Shown here piece by piece: positions 36,936 through 45,491 of a stretch of 64,000 bases of DNA; within the stretch, counting starts at the first letter, position 1; every line of letters starts with the position of its first letter. The DNA comes from Brachyspira hampsonii (GTDB lineage Bacteria > Spirochaetota > Brachyspiria > Brachyspirales > Brachyspiraceae). The stretch lies in contig NZ_CP019914.1 in the NCBI RefSeq assembly GCF_002214805.1, positions 1,612,001 through 1,676,000 of the forward strand, written 5' to 3'. The notes beneath the pieces were generated by a model. That model was not told where the DNA came from. It searched no databases and worked only from the letters and a program-made list of their open reading frames with translations. Made by a program: the position numbers and the translations under genes.

Positions 36936-37466
36936 TTAATTTTTTTGAATTTTTGATAATTTTTCAGATTCAATATAATATTTATAATTTTCTACTTTGC
37001 TAAGTATGATAAATTGAAATTCTGTAATAGAATCATTTCCAACTTTCATAGTCAATGTATAATTACCTTTTTCATCACTTGAATGATATGTATGTTTAGC
37101 ATTATCCAACTGAATATTGCTGAAATCAAAAATATTTGGAATATGTACTCTTGCAATTTTATCTTTTTCATAAATATCAACATATACATTAATATCTTCA
37201 GGTACTCCGACATTAATTTCATCTAAAGTTTTAATAGTTAATTTAGCATTTCCTTCAAACTCTATGGAACCATCATCTATATTAACAGATGGAATACTTT
37301 TAGAATCTCCATAATTATTTATCCCTGTATTTTCATTATCACTTATATTGCTGTCTGAACTCCCTCTTGAGGTATTATTATTTTCAATAGGATTTGACGG
37401 ATTATTCTTTACACATGATACTGCAAATAAAATTGTAATCATTATTAAAAGTATCTTTAATTTCAT
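36936..37466 (-). CDS. Lipoprotein of unknown function
   Basis: 176 residues. The signal peptide ends in FAVSC, a lipobox, so it should be lipid-anchored. A Ser/Asn/Asp-rich linker (residues ~20-60) leads to a compact C-terminal part that looks beta-rich (FEGNAKLTIKTL, YTLTMKVGNDSITEFQFIIL). No family recognised. It has its own terminator and no close neighbour on the same strand. A surface or periplasmic location is likely. Confidence 0.7.
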   Translation of the reverse strand: MKLKILLIMITILFAVSCVKNNPSNPIENNNTSRGSSDSNISDNENTGINNYGDSKSIPSVNIDDGSIEFEGNAKLTIKTLDEINVGVPEDINVYVDIYEKDKIARVHIPNIFDFSNIQLDNAKHTYHSSDEKGNYTLTMKVGNDSITEFQFIILSKVENYKYYIESEKLSKIQKN

Positions 37467-37770
37467 TCTTATTTCCTTTGTTATTATTTTTTATTATTTT
37501 TCATATATAAAAATATAATATTTATATATAAAAATATAAAAAATTTATTTCATATTAAATATTTCCTTAAAATAAAATTAAATTAAATTTACATACAATT
37601 AATATATTAACAAATCTAAGAATTTTATTTAAAATAATAATATAATTATAAAATATTTTTACCAAAAAACATAAATATACCTACTACTGTAAAAATACAT
37701 ATATAATTAAAAAATAAATTATTTTTATTGATTTTATTGTATATGATACGAATAATACATTTATATTATA
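37467..37770. other. Gene-free AT-rich gap
   Basis: About 300 bases of A/T-rich sequence between the lipoprotein start and the end of the UDP-glucuronate decarboxylase gene. I see no ORF, clear hairpin or repeat module in it. Confidence 0.6.
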
Positions 37771-38709
37771 TTATTTGTTTTTTAAATAATTATCAAAATA
37801 TTCTATAGTCTTTTTCAAACCGTCTTCCAATTTGTATTCAGGCTTCCAATTAAGTTTTTCTTTAGCTAATGTTATATTAGGCTGTCTTTTTATTGGATCA
37901 TCTTTAGGAAGATCTTTAAAAACTATTTCGGATTTTGAATTTGTCATTTCTATAATTTTTTGAGCAAATTCTAAAACAGTCATTTCAGCAGGATTTCCTA
38001 AATTTACAGGTCCTATAAAATTGTCTGCATTCATCATTTTTACAGCACCGTCTATTAAATCATCACAATAACAGAAACTTCTGGTTTGGCTTCCGTTTCC
38101 ATAAACTGTTATAGGTATATTCTGAAGTGCCTGCATAATAAAATTTGAAACCACTCTGCCGTCATATTCATTCATTCTAGGACCATAAGTATTAAATATT
38201 CTTATTATCTTTATATCGGTTTTATACTCCCTGTAATAATCCATCATCAAAGTTTCAGCTCCTCTTTTGCCCTCATCATAGCAGCTTCTTATACCATTGG
38301 GATTAACATGTCCCCAATAAGTTTCTCTTTGAGGATGCTCTAAAGGATCGCCGTATACCTCACTAGTTGAAGCTTGAAGTATTCTGGCATTGCAATCTCT
38401 TGCTAAATTAAGCATATTAAGTATGCCTAAAACACTTGTTTTAAAAGTATGTATGGGATTTCTTTGATAATGTATTGGAGAAGCGGGACATGCAAAATTA
38501 TAAATCTCATCGCATTCTATATGTATAGGTTCTGTTATATCATGTCTTATACTTTCAAAATTTTTATTATCTAATAAATGTTTAATATTTTCTTTACTGC
38601 CTGTAAAAAAATTATCTATAGATATTACATAGTTTCCTTCATTTAATAATCTTTCACATAAATGAGAGCCCAAAAATCCAGCTCCGCCTGTTACAATAAT
38701 TCTTTTCAT
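37771..38709 (-). CDS. uxs: UDP-glucuronate decarboxylase (UDP-xylose synthase)
   Basis: 312 residues, the length of soluble [20 protein letters not shown] binds NAD. The family signature runs [20 protein letters not shown], then [17 protein letters not shown] (YxxxK with the Arg), and later [16 protein letters not shown] turns UDP-glucuronate into UDP-xylose for surface glycans. The gene is isolated from the polysaccharide cluster at 1-4761. AAGGA precedes the ATG at 38709. Confidence 0.9.
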   Translation of the reverse strand: MKRIIVTGGAGFLGSHLCERLLNEGNYVISIDNFFTGSKENIKHLLDNKNFESIRHDITEPIHIECDEIYNFACPASPIHYQRNPIHTFKTSVLGILNMLNLARDCNARILQASTSEVYGDPLEHPQRETYWGHVNPNGIRSCYDEGKRGAETLMMDYYREYKTDIKIIRIFNTYGPRMNEYDGRVVSNFIMQALQNIPITVYGNGSQTRSFCYCDDLIDGAVKMMNADNFIGPVNLGNPAEMTVLEFAQKIIEMTNSKSEIVFKDLPKDDPIKRQPNITLAKEKLNWKPEYKLEDGLKKTIEYFDNYLKNK

Positions 38710-38817
38710 GAAAAATCCTTCAAGTTTATTTAATATATATTATAACATATAATTAAATATTTCAATTAAAATTATCATATATTATTTAAATATATTTTTA
38801 TATTTTAAAAATTAATT

Positions 38818-39019
38818 CACACACCCCGCCCTTTTATATTTTTTGCCTAAATTTAAAATTAAAGCTTTACTAATATTCAGCACTCATATTACAAAAAGCA
38901 TGCTCGCCCTAGATTTAATTATATTTTTAATACAATTCACGCACGGTAAAAATATCTTTTAATATAATCAAAATTATATCATTAATAAATTTAAATTATT
39001 TGCTTAGTTTACCGTGCGT
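38818..39019. repeat. Intergenic repeat mosaic, locus E
   Basis: A reversed module, CACCCCGCCCTTTTATA (38822) to GCTCGCCCTAGATTT (~38902-38916, degenerate), then the inverted-repeat element 38939-39019. Confidence 0.8.
38939..39019. mobile_element. MITE-like element in locus E (81 bp)
   Basis: Perfect 12-base terminal inverted repeats: ACGCACGGTAAA and TTTACCGTGCGT. AT-rich core, no ORF. The best preserved copy in the window. Confidence 0.75.
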
Positions 39020-39109
39020 TCTAAAGATTAAAAATATATAAAAGTTTTTATTATAACATATATAAATGACAAAAATTGTCGCTTTTATTAAATTATAAAA
39101 AATAAATAG

Positions 39110-39147
39110 CCTTAAATGAATTAAATAAAATCCTTAAGGTTTTTTTT
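39110..39147 (+). terminator. Weak terminator-like hairpin upstream of a small gene
   Basis: CCTTAA / TTAAGG followed by eight T. It lies ~50 bases before the ORF at 39198 and has no annotated gene upstream on the same strand, so it could end a short non-coding transcript. Confidence 0.3.
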
Positions 39148-39197
39148 ATATTACCGTTAATATCAGCAGTTAATTACTAAATAAAGGAGTTATTAGT

Positions 39198-39437
39198 ATG
39201 ACTATCAATGGAATAAATAATAATATACAGCAGACATCACAAGTTCAAATGCCTGTCCCTAAAGAAAATAACTCAGCTCAAAATCCCTCTAATATACAAA
39301 GGATAAGCCAGCAAGGAAGCGGCATATCTCCTCTTTCAAGCAGATACACTTATGCTATAGGACGCGATGGTAAAAGATATGTTTTGCAGCTTAGAATAGA
39401 TATATCTTCTGTAAGAGCTTTCAGTTCATTAGCATAA
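39198..39437 (+). CDS. 79-residue protein of unknown function
   Basis: ATG 39198 has AAAGGAG 9 bases upstream, a strong site. The first ~50 residues are Gln/Asn/Ser-rich and probably disordered (MTINGINNNIQQTSQVQMP). The end YTYAIGRDGKRYVLQLRIDI resembles the Y-x-x-GPDGKRYAVGGEV-x-ID stretch of SprA-related putative metalloproteases, but the catalytic helix of those proteins is absent. It may be a truncated relative or an unrelated small protein. The start also looks similar to the FlgM-like protein at 63065 (MTIDKIGGTSNIQQ), which is short similarity only. Confidence 0.6.
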   Translation: MTINGINNNIQQTSQVQMPVPKENNSAQNPSNIQRISQQGSGISPLSSRYTYAIGRDGKRYVLQLRIDISSVRAFSSLA

Positions 39438-39511
39438 GTATATTTTTTATAAAATACTTATGCTATAAATATATTTCTATTCTAAATTAGAAATTTAAAT
39501 ACAAATTAATA

Positions 39512-40855
39512 TTAATTAGATTTCTTAACTACTATTCTGTTTCCCTCTACAAGAATAACTTTTAAACTGCTGCCTTTATCTATAAACTCGCCTTCGCTTA
39601 CGGCATCATATCTCTTTCCATCTATAACTATATAGCCTGAAGGTCTGAAAAAAGTATCAGCAATGCCCTCTTTACCAATTAAATCCTCATAAGAAATACT
39701 TGAATGATATCCTGAAGTATCACTGTCTAATGTAATCTTATTTTTAAAATCTTTTGACTTACTCATAAACCTTGCAATTAATACTACAAGTATAATATCT
39801 ATTATTAAAGATACAAATATCACAAAAGAAGCTACAGCTATATTATGTATTCCGAAAGAAATAAATATTCCAGCTACAATTCCTATTATCCCAAGTATAC
39901 CTGTGATTCCAAAGCCCGGAATAAGAAATATTTCTACGCAAAGAAGAATAACTCCAAGAAGGAATATTGCTGGTGATAAAAAATTACTGCTTCCGGAAAA
40001 AAACTGAACAAAGAAAAATACAGCAAAAGCTATTATCGCTGTTACGCCTCCCACACCAAAGCCCGGAGTTTTCATTTCAATATATATTCCCGCTATTCCT
40101 ATAGACATTATAATACTTAAAATAAAAGGATTAAGCAGAACCTTCAATACGGAATCATATCCTTCTTCTTCTATATTAACTATTTCTGCATTATTCATAT
40201 TTTTTAATTCTAATATATCATTTATAGAATTTGCTTTCTTATCTGCAATATTTATAGATACTGCCTCATCCGCACTTAATGTTAATAAAGTCTTATCATC
40301 TAAATCAATACCGTCACTTTTTTTAGTTAAAACTATAGTTTCATCAACCATAGCCTCAGCAGCTTTAATATTCTTTTTAGTAGTTTCTGCAGAAGATCTC
40401 ATTGCCGCACGCATTGCACTCACCTCTTTTTCTCCTGCTTTTTTAGGTTCATTCCCATTTAAATATACAGGAGTTGCTGCCCCTATTACACTGCCGTCAG
40501 ACATGTAAATTTCTTTAGCACTCAATGATATTAAAGCCCCAGCAGATAATGCATTCTTATTGATATAAACAACTACAGGTACATCACTTTCCATAATATA
40601 ATTCTTTATGGATAAGGCCGATGAAAGAAGTCCGCCAGGAGTATCAAGCTCTAATATAATCAAATCTGCTTTTTCATCATTTGCTTTATCTATAGCCTTT
40701 TTTAAATATCCTGCATACCATCTGTCTATCTCTTGAAATTCATGTTTTTTTATAACATAAACTTTATTATCTTTTGAATATAAATAATTAGAAAAGATAA
40801 AAATGCTCAAAAAAAGTATTATTAATATATTATTAAATTTTTTCATTGACCTCAC
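39512..40855 (-). CDS. NfeD-type membrane serine protease (ClpP class)
   Basis: 447 residues. A signal sequence (IILFLSIFIFSNYLY), then a periplasmic ClpP/SppA-like protease domain with ELDTPGGLLSSA and the nucleophile serine in NALSAGALISLSA, with the general-base lysine expected about 50 residues on. Next come four membrane helices (~230-350) and a C-terminal OB-fold NfeD domain (LIGKEGIADTFFRPSGYIVI). These proteins work beside stomatin/SPFH proteins in membrane quality control. No stomatin gene is adjacent. The start is GTG 40855 or ATG 40846, and the ribosome site does not decide between them. Confidence 0.88.
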   Translation of the reverse strand: MRSMKKFNNILIILFLSIFIFSNYLYSKDNKVYVIKKHEFQEIDRWYAGYLKKAIDKANDEKADLIILELDTPGGLLSSALSIKNYIMESDVPVVVYINKNALSAGALISLSAKEIYMSDGSVIGAATPVYLNGNEPKKAGEKEVSAMRAAMRSSAETTKKNIKAAEAMVDETIVLTKKSDGIDLDDKTLLTLSADEAVSINIADKKANSINDILELKNMNNAEIVNIEEEGYDSVLKVLLNPFILSIIMSIGIAGIYIEMKTPGFGVGGVTAIIAFAVFFFVQFFSGSSNFLSPAIFLLGVILLCVEIFLIPGFGITGILGIIGIVAGIFISFGIHNIAVASFVIFVSLIIDIILVVLIARFMSKSKDFKNKITLDSDTSGYHSSISYEDLIGKEGIADTFFRPSGYIVIDGKRYDAVSEGEFIDKGSSLKVILVEGNRIVVKKSN

Positions 40856-40918
40856 TCTCTTTTTTATTATATATTATCATTTTAGTATAACTTATATTTT
40901 TTTCAAGCGGAAATTTTT

Positions 40919-41002
40919 AACGCCGTTTAATAGCATATCATTCATTGTTTAAATTATAATAAAAAAATAGTATATATTTTAAGCATATCATATAACGGCG
41001 GT
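40919..41002. mobile_element. MITE-like element variant beside locus F (84 bp)
   Basis: CGCCGTT (40921-40927) and AACGGCG (40994-41000) are perfect 7-base inverted repeats enclosing an AT-rich core. Size and position next to a G-bracketed module match the other elements, but the end sequence is CGCCGTT rather than CGCACGG. Confidence 0.45.
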
Positions 41003-41026
41003 ATAAACATAATAAAATTAAAAAAC

Positions 41027-41239
41027 ACTTGGGTGGGTAATTATAGATTCTAATTTAGCAATAAAAAAATTAAAAGTTTTAATCCAGATTTAAATTATAA
41101 AACTAAAGGGTGGGCATGAAAATAAAGCTTTAAAATTTAATTACATACCCCGCCCTTTTTTCCATAAAAACTATTCAGAAATTTCTGCTTATTATTTTTT
41201 ATATACTAATGCTGCAATAATAAAACCCGCCCAAGTTTT
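41027..41239. repeat. Intergenic repeat mosaic, locus F (complete inverted pair)
   Basis: A forward module (ACTTGGGTGGGTAAT to AAAGGGTGGGCATG) and a reversed one (CATACCCCGCCCTTTT to ACCCGCCCAAGTTTTG) are placed head to head. The outer ends ACTTGGGTGGGT / ACCCGCCCAAGT are inverted repeats, so ~210 bases could fold as one long hairpin. Confidence 0.85.
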
Positions 41240-41259
41240 GTTTATATTGTAAAATTTTT

Positions 41260-41697
41260 TCATGACTGAAAACTTATTATCAATGTACCTGCCGCTATAA
41301 ACAGCATGCCTATAATAACTTTTATATTCAAGGCCTCTTTTAAAAAGACGGCCGCTAATATTATAGTAAAAACTATAGAAAGTTTATCTATAACTATTAC
41401 CTTATTAACATTTCCAATCTGAAGTGCTTTAAAATAAAAAATCCAAGATAAACCTGTAGCTATACCAGATAATACTATAAATATAACAGTCTTTGTATTT
41501 AGATTTTTTATAGTTTCAATTGTATTTATAGAGTTTAATGAATTAGTATAAAAAACTATAATCCAAGACATTATTAATATAATAATAGTTCTTATGGCAG
41601 TTGCTAAATTAGAATTAATATTTGATAATCCTATCTTTATAAGTATAGCAGTAAGGGATGCAAATATTGATGATAATAATGCAAAAATAATATCCAT
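41260..41697 (-). CDS. Single-domain EamA-type transporter
   Basis: 145 residues with four or five membrane helices, i.e. one EamA unit. Begins DIIFALLSSIFASLTAILIK and ends IIGMLFIAAGTLIIS, both typical of half-size EamA/DMT proteins, which probably act as dimers. EamA members export amino acids, sugars or other metabolites. The substrate is unknown. It lies 44 bases after folD on the same strand. Confidence 0.8.
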   Translation of the reverse strand: MDIIFALLSSIFASLTAILIKIGLSNINSNLATAIRTIIILIMSWIIVFYTNSLNSINTIETIKNLNTKTVIFIVLSGIATGLSWIFYFKALQIGNVNKVIVIDKLSIVFTIILAAVFLKEALNIKVIIGMLFIAAGTLIISFQS

Positions 41698-41741
41698 AAA
41701 AATCTCTTAATTTTTAATATAGTGTTTTATTTTTTATAAAA

Positions 41742-42587
41742 TTAGTTTTTATTTATCATATTTTTATGAAGATAAAGCACATTATCTAAAAGCATAGAAA
41801 CTGTAACACTTCCAACTCCATTCGGTACAGGAGTAATATAAGAAGCTATCTTAGAAGCCTCCTCAAAATCAACATCTCCTTTTAAAGAACCGTCTTCTAA
41901 TACATTTATACCTATGTCTATAACAACAGCATCTTTCTTTATATACTCACCCGTAATAAATTCAGGCTTTCCAATAGATACACATAATATATCAGCATTT
42001 TTGCAAATATCTTTTAAATTTTTAGTTTTTGAATGTGCTATTGTTACAGTAGCTGATTTCTGTAAAAGTAAATGTGCTAAAGGCTTACCAACTATCTCAC
42101 TCCTTCCTATAACAACAGCATTAGCACCTTCTATATTGATACCTGATTTCTCTATTAAAGCCATAGCACTCTTTGCTGTACAAGGAACTAAATTGCTGTC
42201 TCCTATAAATATCCTGCCTAAATTGACATGCGATATTGCATCAGCATCTTTTTCTATTGAAATTGTTTCATAAACTTTTTTCTTGTTTATATGTTTAGGA
42301 AGAGGCATCTGAATCATTATTCCGCTTGTCTCAGCTTCTTCATTTAAATATTCTATCAATGTCAAAAAATCTTCTTCTGTTGTGTTTACAGAAAGGTTAT
42401 GCAAAGATCCTATCATTCCGACACTTTCAGCCTGCTTCTTTGCTCTTGTAAAATAAACTTCTGTAGACTTATCATCTTCAAAATATATAAAATCTATTCT
42501 TGGTTTTCTTTCAAGAAGTTCTGTTTCCTTTTTTATTCTTTCTTTTATCTCTTTGGCTAATTCTCTGCCGTCTAAAATATTAAACAT
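41742..42587 (-). CDS. folD: Methylene-THF dehydrogenase / methenyl-THF cyclohydrolase
   Basis: 281 residues, normal FolD length. FNILDGRELAKEIKERI starts the family pattern. The catalytic Tyr-x-x-x-x-x-Lys lies in STEVYFTRAKKQ (Tyr45, Lys51). MIQMPLPKHINKKKV and VIGRSEIVGKPLAHLLL are conserved, and YITPVPNGVGSVTVSML closes the active site. It interconverts one-carbon folates with NADP. One motif is less usual: PCTAKSAMAL where most enzymes read PCTPxGxxxL. Divergent from the TPR gene at 42701. Confidence 0.95.
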   Translation of the reverse strand: MFNILDGRELAKEIKERIKKETELLERKPRIDFIYFEDDKSTEVYFTRAKKQAESVGMIGSLHNLSVNTTEEDFLTLIEYLNEEAETSGIMIQMPLPKHINKKKVYETISIEKDADAISHVNLGRIFIGDSNLVPCTAKSAMALIEKSGINIEGANAVVIGRSEIVGKPLAHLLLQKSATVTIAHSKTKNLKDICKNADILCVSIGKPEFITGEYIKKDAVVIDIGINVLEDGSLKGDVDFEEASKIASYITPVPNGVGSVTVSMLLDNVLYLHKNMINKN

Positions 42588-42700
42588 ATAAACTCCTAAT
42601 GAAATTTTAAATTTTCTTATTATTTTTTATAATAATATAATGCCGCAAAATAAAATACAAGTATAGATTTTTTAATATTTATATTGTATATTATTAAGCT

Positions 42701-43900
42701 ATGATAAAAAAAATATTCATTATCTTTTTTACAATCTTAACTATAAACAGCATATCCTTTGCTCAGAAAAAAATAATAATATTTGAAACAGAATACAGTA
42801 ATAATTATAACTCTTATGCAGTGAAAGATTTAATAATAAAAAATTTATTCGTTAATTCTGACTTTCATATAATACCTTATATGCCGTATAAAAAAAGTGA
42901 TTATAAAGAAATAAAATCAAAAATTAAAGAACTTACTTTAAATAATAATGCCGATTTATCAATAACTTATGATCTGTTTAAATATAAAAACGGACTTGTA
43001 CTTAATTATGTAATATTTGACAGAGAAAAACCTAATGAATGGAAAGAAAAAAATATTTATTCAAAAGAAGAAAATTTATTTGAATCTATTAATAAAGTAT
43101 TAGAAGATATATATTCCTATTCCAAGAAAAATAATAATCTTATAACAGAAGATGAATACATTTCTCTTATAGGTTATTACAGCCAAATAATAAACAGTAA
43201 TGATAAGAACAAAGTTTATGAAATGTTTTTTAATTTCTACAAAGATAATATTTATTTCAATATGGATTATTTAGAATATCTTACAGAAAAAGGAAATAAA
43301 AATTCTATTAATGATATGACTGCAATAATAGATAATATAAAAAAGTACTTGGATAAAAATAATCATTATTATCTGTCTGCTTTAGGAGATTTATATTACA
43401 GCAGATATAAAGTTAATGTAGAAAATGATGATATAGAAAAAAGTATAGAAAATTATAACAAAGCAATAAATACTAAAAAAGATAATTATATATATTATAG
43501 AAAACTTGCTGATGCTTATATATTAAAAAATGATTATGACAATGCTTCAAAGTGTTATAATGCCGCTATAGAAATTTATGATAAAGATATAAATTTAATA
43601 AAAGATGCTGTGTATTTGCTTAAGAGAGATATGAATCAGAATGGGAATTTAGTAATAGGATATTTGAAAAAGATTATTGATATAAATAAAAATGATGATG
43701 AGGCTTTAGAAGAATTAGCGGGCATATATGAAAATTTGGGCGATAAATATAATTCTCAAATCTATTATAGTAAATTACTTGAAGCTGTTAATTATAATCT
43801 TTACATAATCAATAATGAAAAACCTAATCCTGTATTATATGATAAATACATAAAAAAGCGAAATGAAATAACAAAAAAACTAGAAAAATTACAAATATAA
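42701..43900 (+). CDS. Exported TPR-repeat protein
   Basis: 399 residues. Signal peptide KKIFIIFFTILTINSISFAQ, then an N-terminal domain of ~130 residues without a recognised family, and several tetratricopeptide repeats from ~230: SIENYNKAINTKKDNYIYY, LADAYILKNDYDNASKCYNA, LAGIYENLGDKYNSQIYYS. TPR proteins act as scaffolds in periplasmic or outer-membrane assembly. No clear ribosome site precedes the ATG, and a TATTAT-type -10 lies ~15 bases upstream. Divergent from folD. Function unknown. Confidence 0.75.
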   Translation: MIKKIFIIFFTILTINSISFAQKKIIIFETEYSNNYNSYAVKDLIIKNLFVNSDFHIIPYMPYKKSDYKEIKSKIKELTLNNNADLSITYDLFKYKNGLVLNYVIFDREKPNEWKEKNIYSKEENLFESINKVLEDIYSYSKKNNNLITEDEYISLIGYYSQIINSNDKNKVYEMFFNFYKDNIYFNMDYLEYLTEKGNKNSINDMTAIIDNIKKYLDKNNHYYLSALGDLYYSRYKVNVENDDIEKSIENYNKAINTKKDNYIYYRKLADAYILKNDYDNASKCYNAAIEIYDKDINLIKDAVYLLKRDMNQNGNLVIGYLKKIIDINKNDDEALEELAGIYENLGDKYNSQIYYSKLLEAVNYNLYIINNEKPNPVLYDKYIKKRNEITKKLEKLQI

Positions 43901-43987
43901 TATTTTATACATCTAGTATACAAAAAATATATTTACTGTATAATTCTGTAGCTATAGAAAATATTTTATATAAAAAAAGGGAAAAAA

Positions 43988-45397
43988 ATGAAAATTATTA
44001 ATAGTATAATAACAAATACTAATAATGTAATGTATGGTTATCTTCTTCTTGCTGTATTTTTTGTTATTTCTGTTTTCTTTACCATAAGATTAAGAGGTAT
44101 ACAAATTTCTCATTCTATACATGCTTTAAAACTTTTATTTTCAAAGCATGAAAAAGGAGACGGAATTCCAGGATTTGTAAGTTTTTGTATAAGTACCGCT
44201 TCAAGAGTTGGTACAGGAAATATTACAGGGGTTATGGGAGCTGTATCTGCAGGAGGACCGGGAGCTTTATTTTGGATGTGGATAATGGCTATTTTAGGCG
44301 GAAGTTTAGCTTTTTCGGAAAGTACATTAGCTCAGCTTTATAAAGAAAAAGATTCTCAAGGAAAATTTATAGGAGGGGCTTCTTTTTATATAAAAAGCAA
44401 ATTAAAAAAACCTGTAATAGCAGTATTATTTGCTTTATGTATGATATTCACATATACAACTTTTAATGGCGTTCAGGCCAATACAATATCAAGTGCTTTA
44501 TCAAAATATAATGTATCATTTATTATAACTGCTATTATATTAACAGTAATTACAGGAATAATATTATTCAGTAAAAAAAGAGATACTATAACTCATGCCT
44601 GCGTATTCATAGTACCTGTTATGGCAATACCTTATATATTAATGGGACTTTTTATATTTTTTACTAATTTGCCTTCAGTACCTTCAGTATTTCAAAATAT
44701 ATTTGTACAGGCATTTAAGCCTAGTGCTGTTTTTGGAGGTGCTATAGGAATTACAATTTCAAACGGATTAAAAAGAGGTTTATTCTCAAATGAGGCAGGT
44801 ATGGGAGGGGCTCCGCATGCCGCTGCTGCTGCTCATACTTCTCATCCTTGTAAACAGGGTTTAATACAGATGTTCTCAGTATTTACTGATACTATATTAA
44901 TATGTTCTATTTCGGGATTCATACTTCTATTATCTCCGGAAGCTATGAAAGAAGTTAAAAATATAGAAGGTATTAATTTATTCCAATATGCTATGGAATC
45001 TCATTTGGGAAGTTTCGGTTCTATATTTATTACTGTATGTATATTGTTTTTCTCTTACAGTTCTATACTAGGAAATTTTTTCTATATAAAAACAGGTGCA
45101 GCTGCTGTAAAAGATAATTTTATATCTTATATAATAGTTGGGCTTATGACTATAGTAATGGTATTTGCTGGTTCATTAGCTGAATTCAAAACTATATGGG
45201 GTGCAGGAGATATGTTTATGGGATTTATGGCTTTATTGAATATTATAGTTATGGTGATACTTAATAAACCTGTATACCTGCTTACTAAACATTATGTAAG
45301 TCAATTAAAAGAACATAAAGAACCTAAATTTAGTAAAGATATAATTGAAGAACTAAAAAATGATGATGCTATCACCCAATGGGATAATAAAAATTAA
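43988..45397 (+). CDS. Sodium:alanine/glycine symporter (AGCS family)
   Basis: 469 residues with ~10 membrane helices. AGCS signatures: GFVSFCISTASRVGTGNITG, AVSAGGPGALFWMW, GGASFYIK, and GLKRGLFSNEAGMGGAPHAA. It imports alanine and/or glycine with Na+. AAGGGA precedes the ATG. It stands between the TPR gene and a convergent operon, with a terminator after it. Confidence 0.94.
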   Translation: MKIINSIITNTNNVMYGYLLLAVFFVISVFFTIRLRGIQISHSIHALKLLFSKHEKGDGIPGFVSFCISTASRVGTGNITGVMGAVSAGGPGALFWMWIMAILGGSLAFSESTLAQLYKEKDSQGKFIGGASFYIKSKLKKPVIAVLFALCMIFTYTTFNGVQANTISSALSKYNVSFIITAIILTVITGIILFSKKRDTITHACVFIVPVMAIPYILMGLFIFFTNLPSVPSVFQNIFVQAFKPSAVFGGAIGITISNGLKRGLFSNEAGMGGAPHAAAAAHTSHPCKQGLIQMFSVFTDTILICSISGFILLLSPEAMKEVKNIEGINLFQYAMESHLGSFGSIFITVCILFFSYSSILGNFFYIKTGAAAVKDNFISYIIVGLMTIVMVFAGSLAEFKTIWGAGDMFMGFMALLNIIVMVILNKPVYLLTKHYVSQLKEHKEPKFSKDIIEELKNDDAITQWDNKN

Positions 45398-45429
45398 TTG
45401 TAAAAAAATTGATTAATAGTAATAAATTA

Positions 45430-45470
45430 AATAAGGGCTTACACTTGATTAAAAGTAAAGCCCTTTATTT
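45430..45470. terminator. Terminator between the symporter and the AAA operon
   Basis: AAGGGCTTAC and GTAAAGCCCTT pair around a 12-base loop with A/T runs on both sides. It can end both converging transcripts. Confidence 0.7.
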
Positions 45471-45491
45471 TTAATATCATAAAAATATATG

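Noticed and set aside
41027-41239. G-quadruplex formed by the GGGYGGG ends
   Set aside because: Each end has only two G-tracts and they lie ~80 bases apart, so a local four-tract quadruplex is not predicted.
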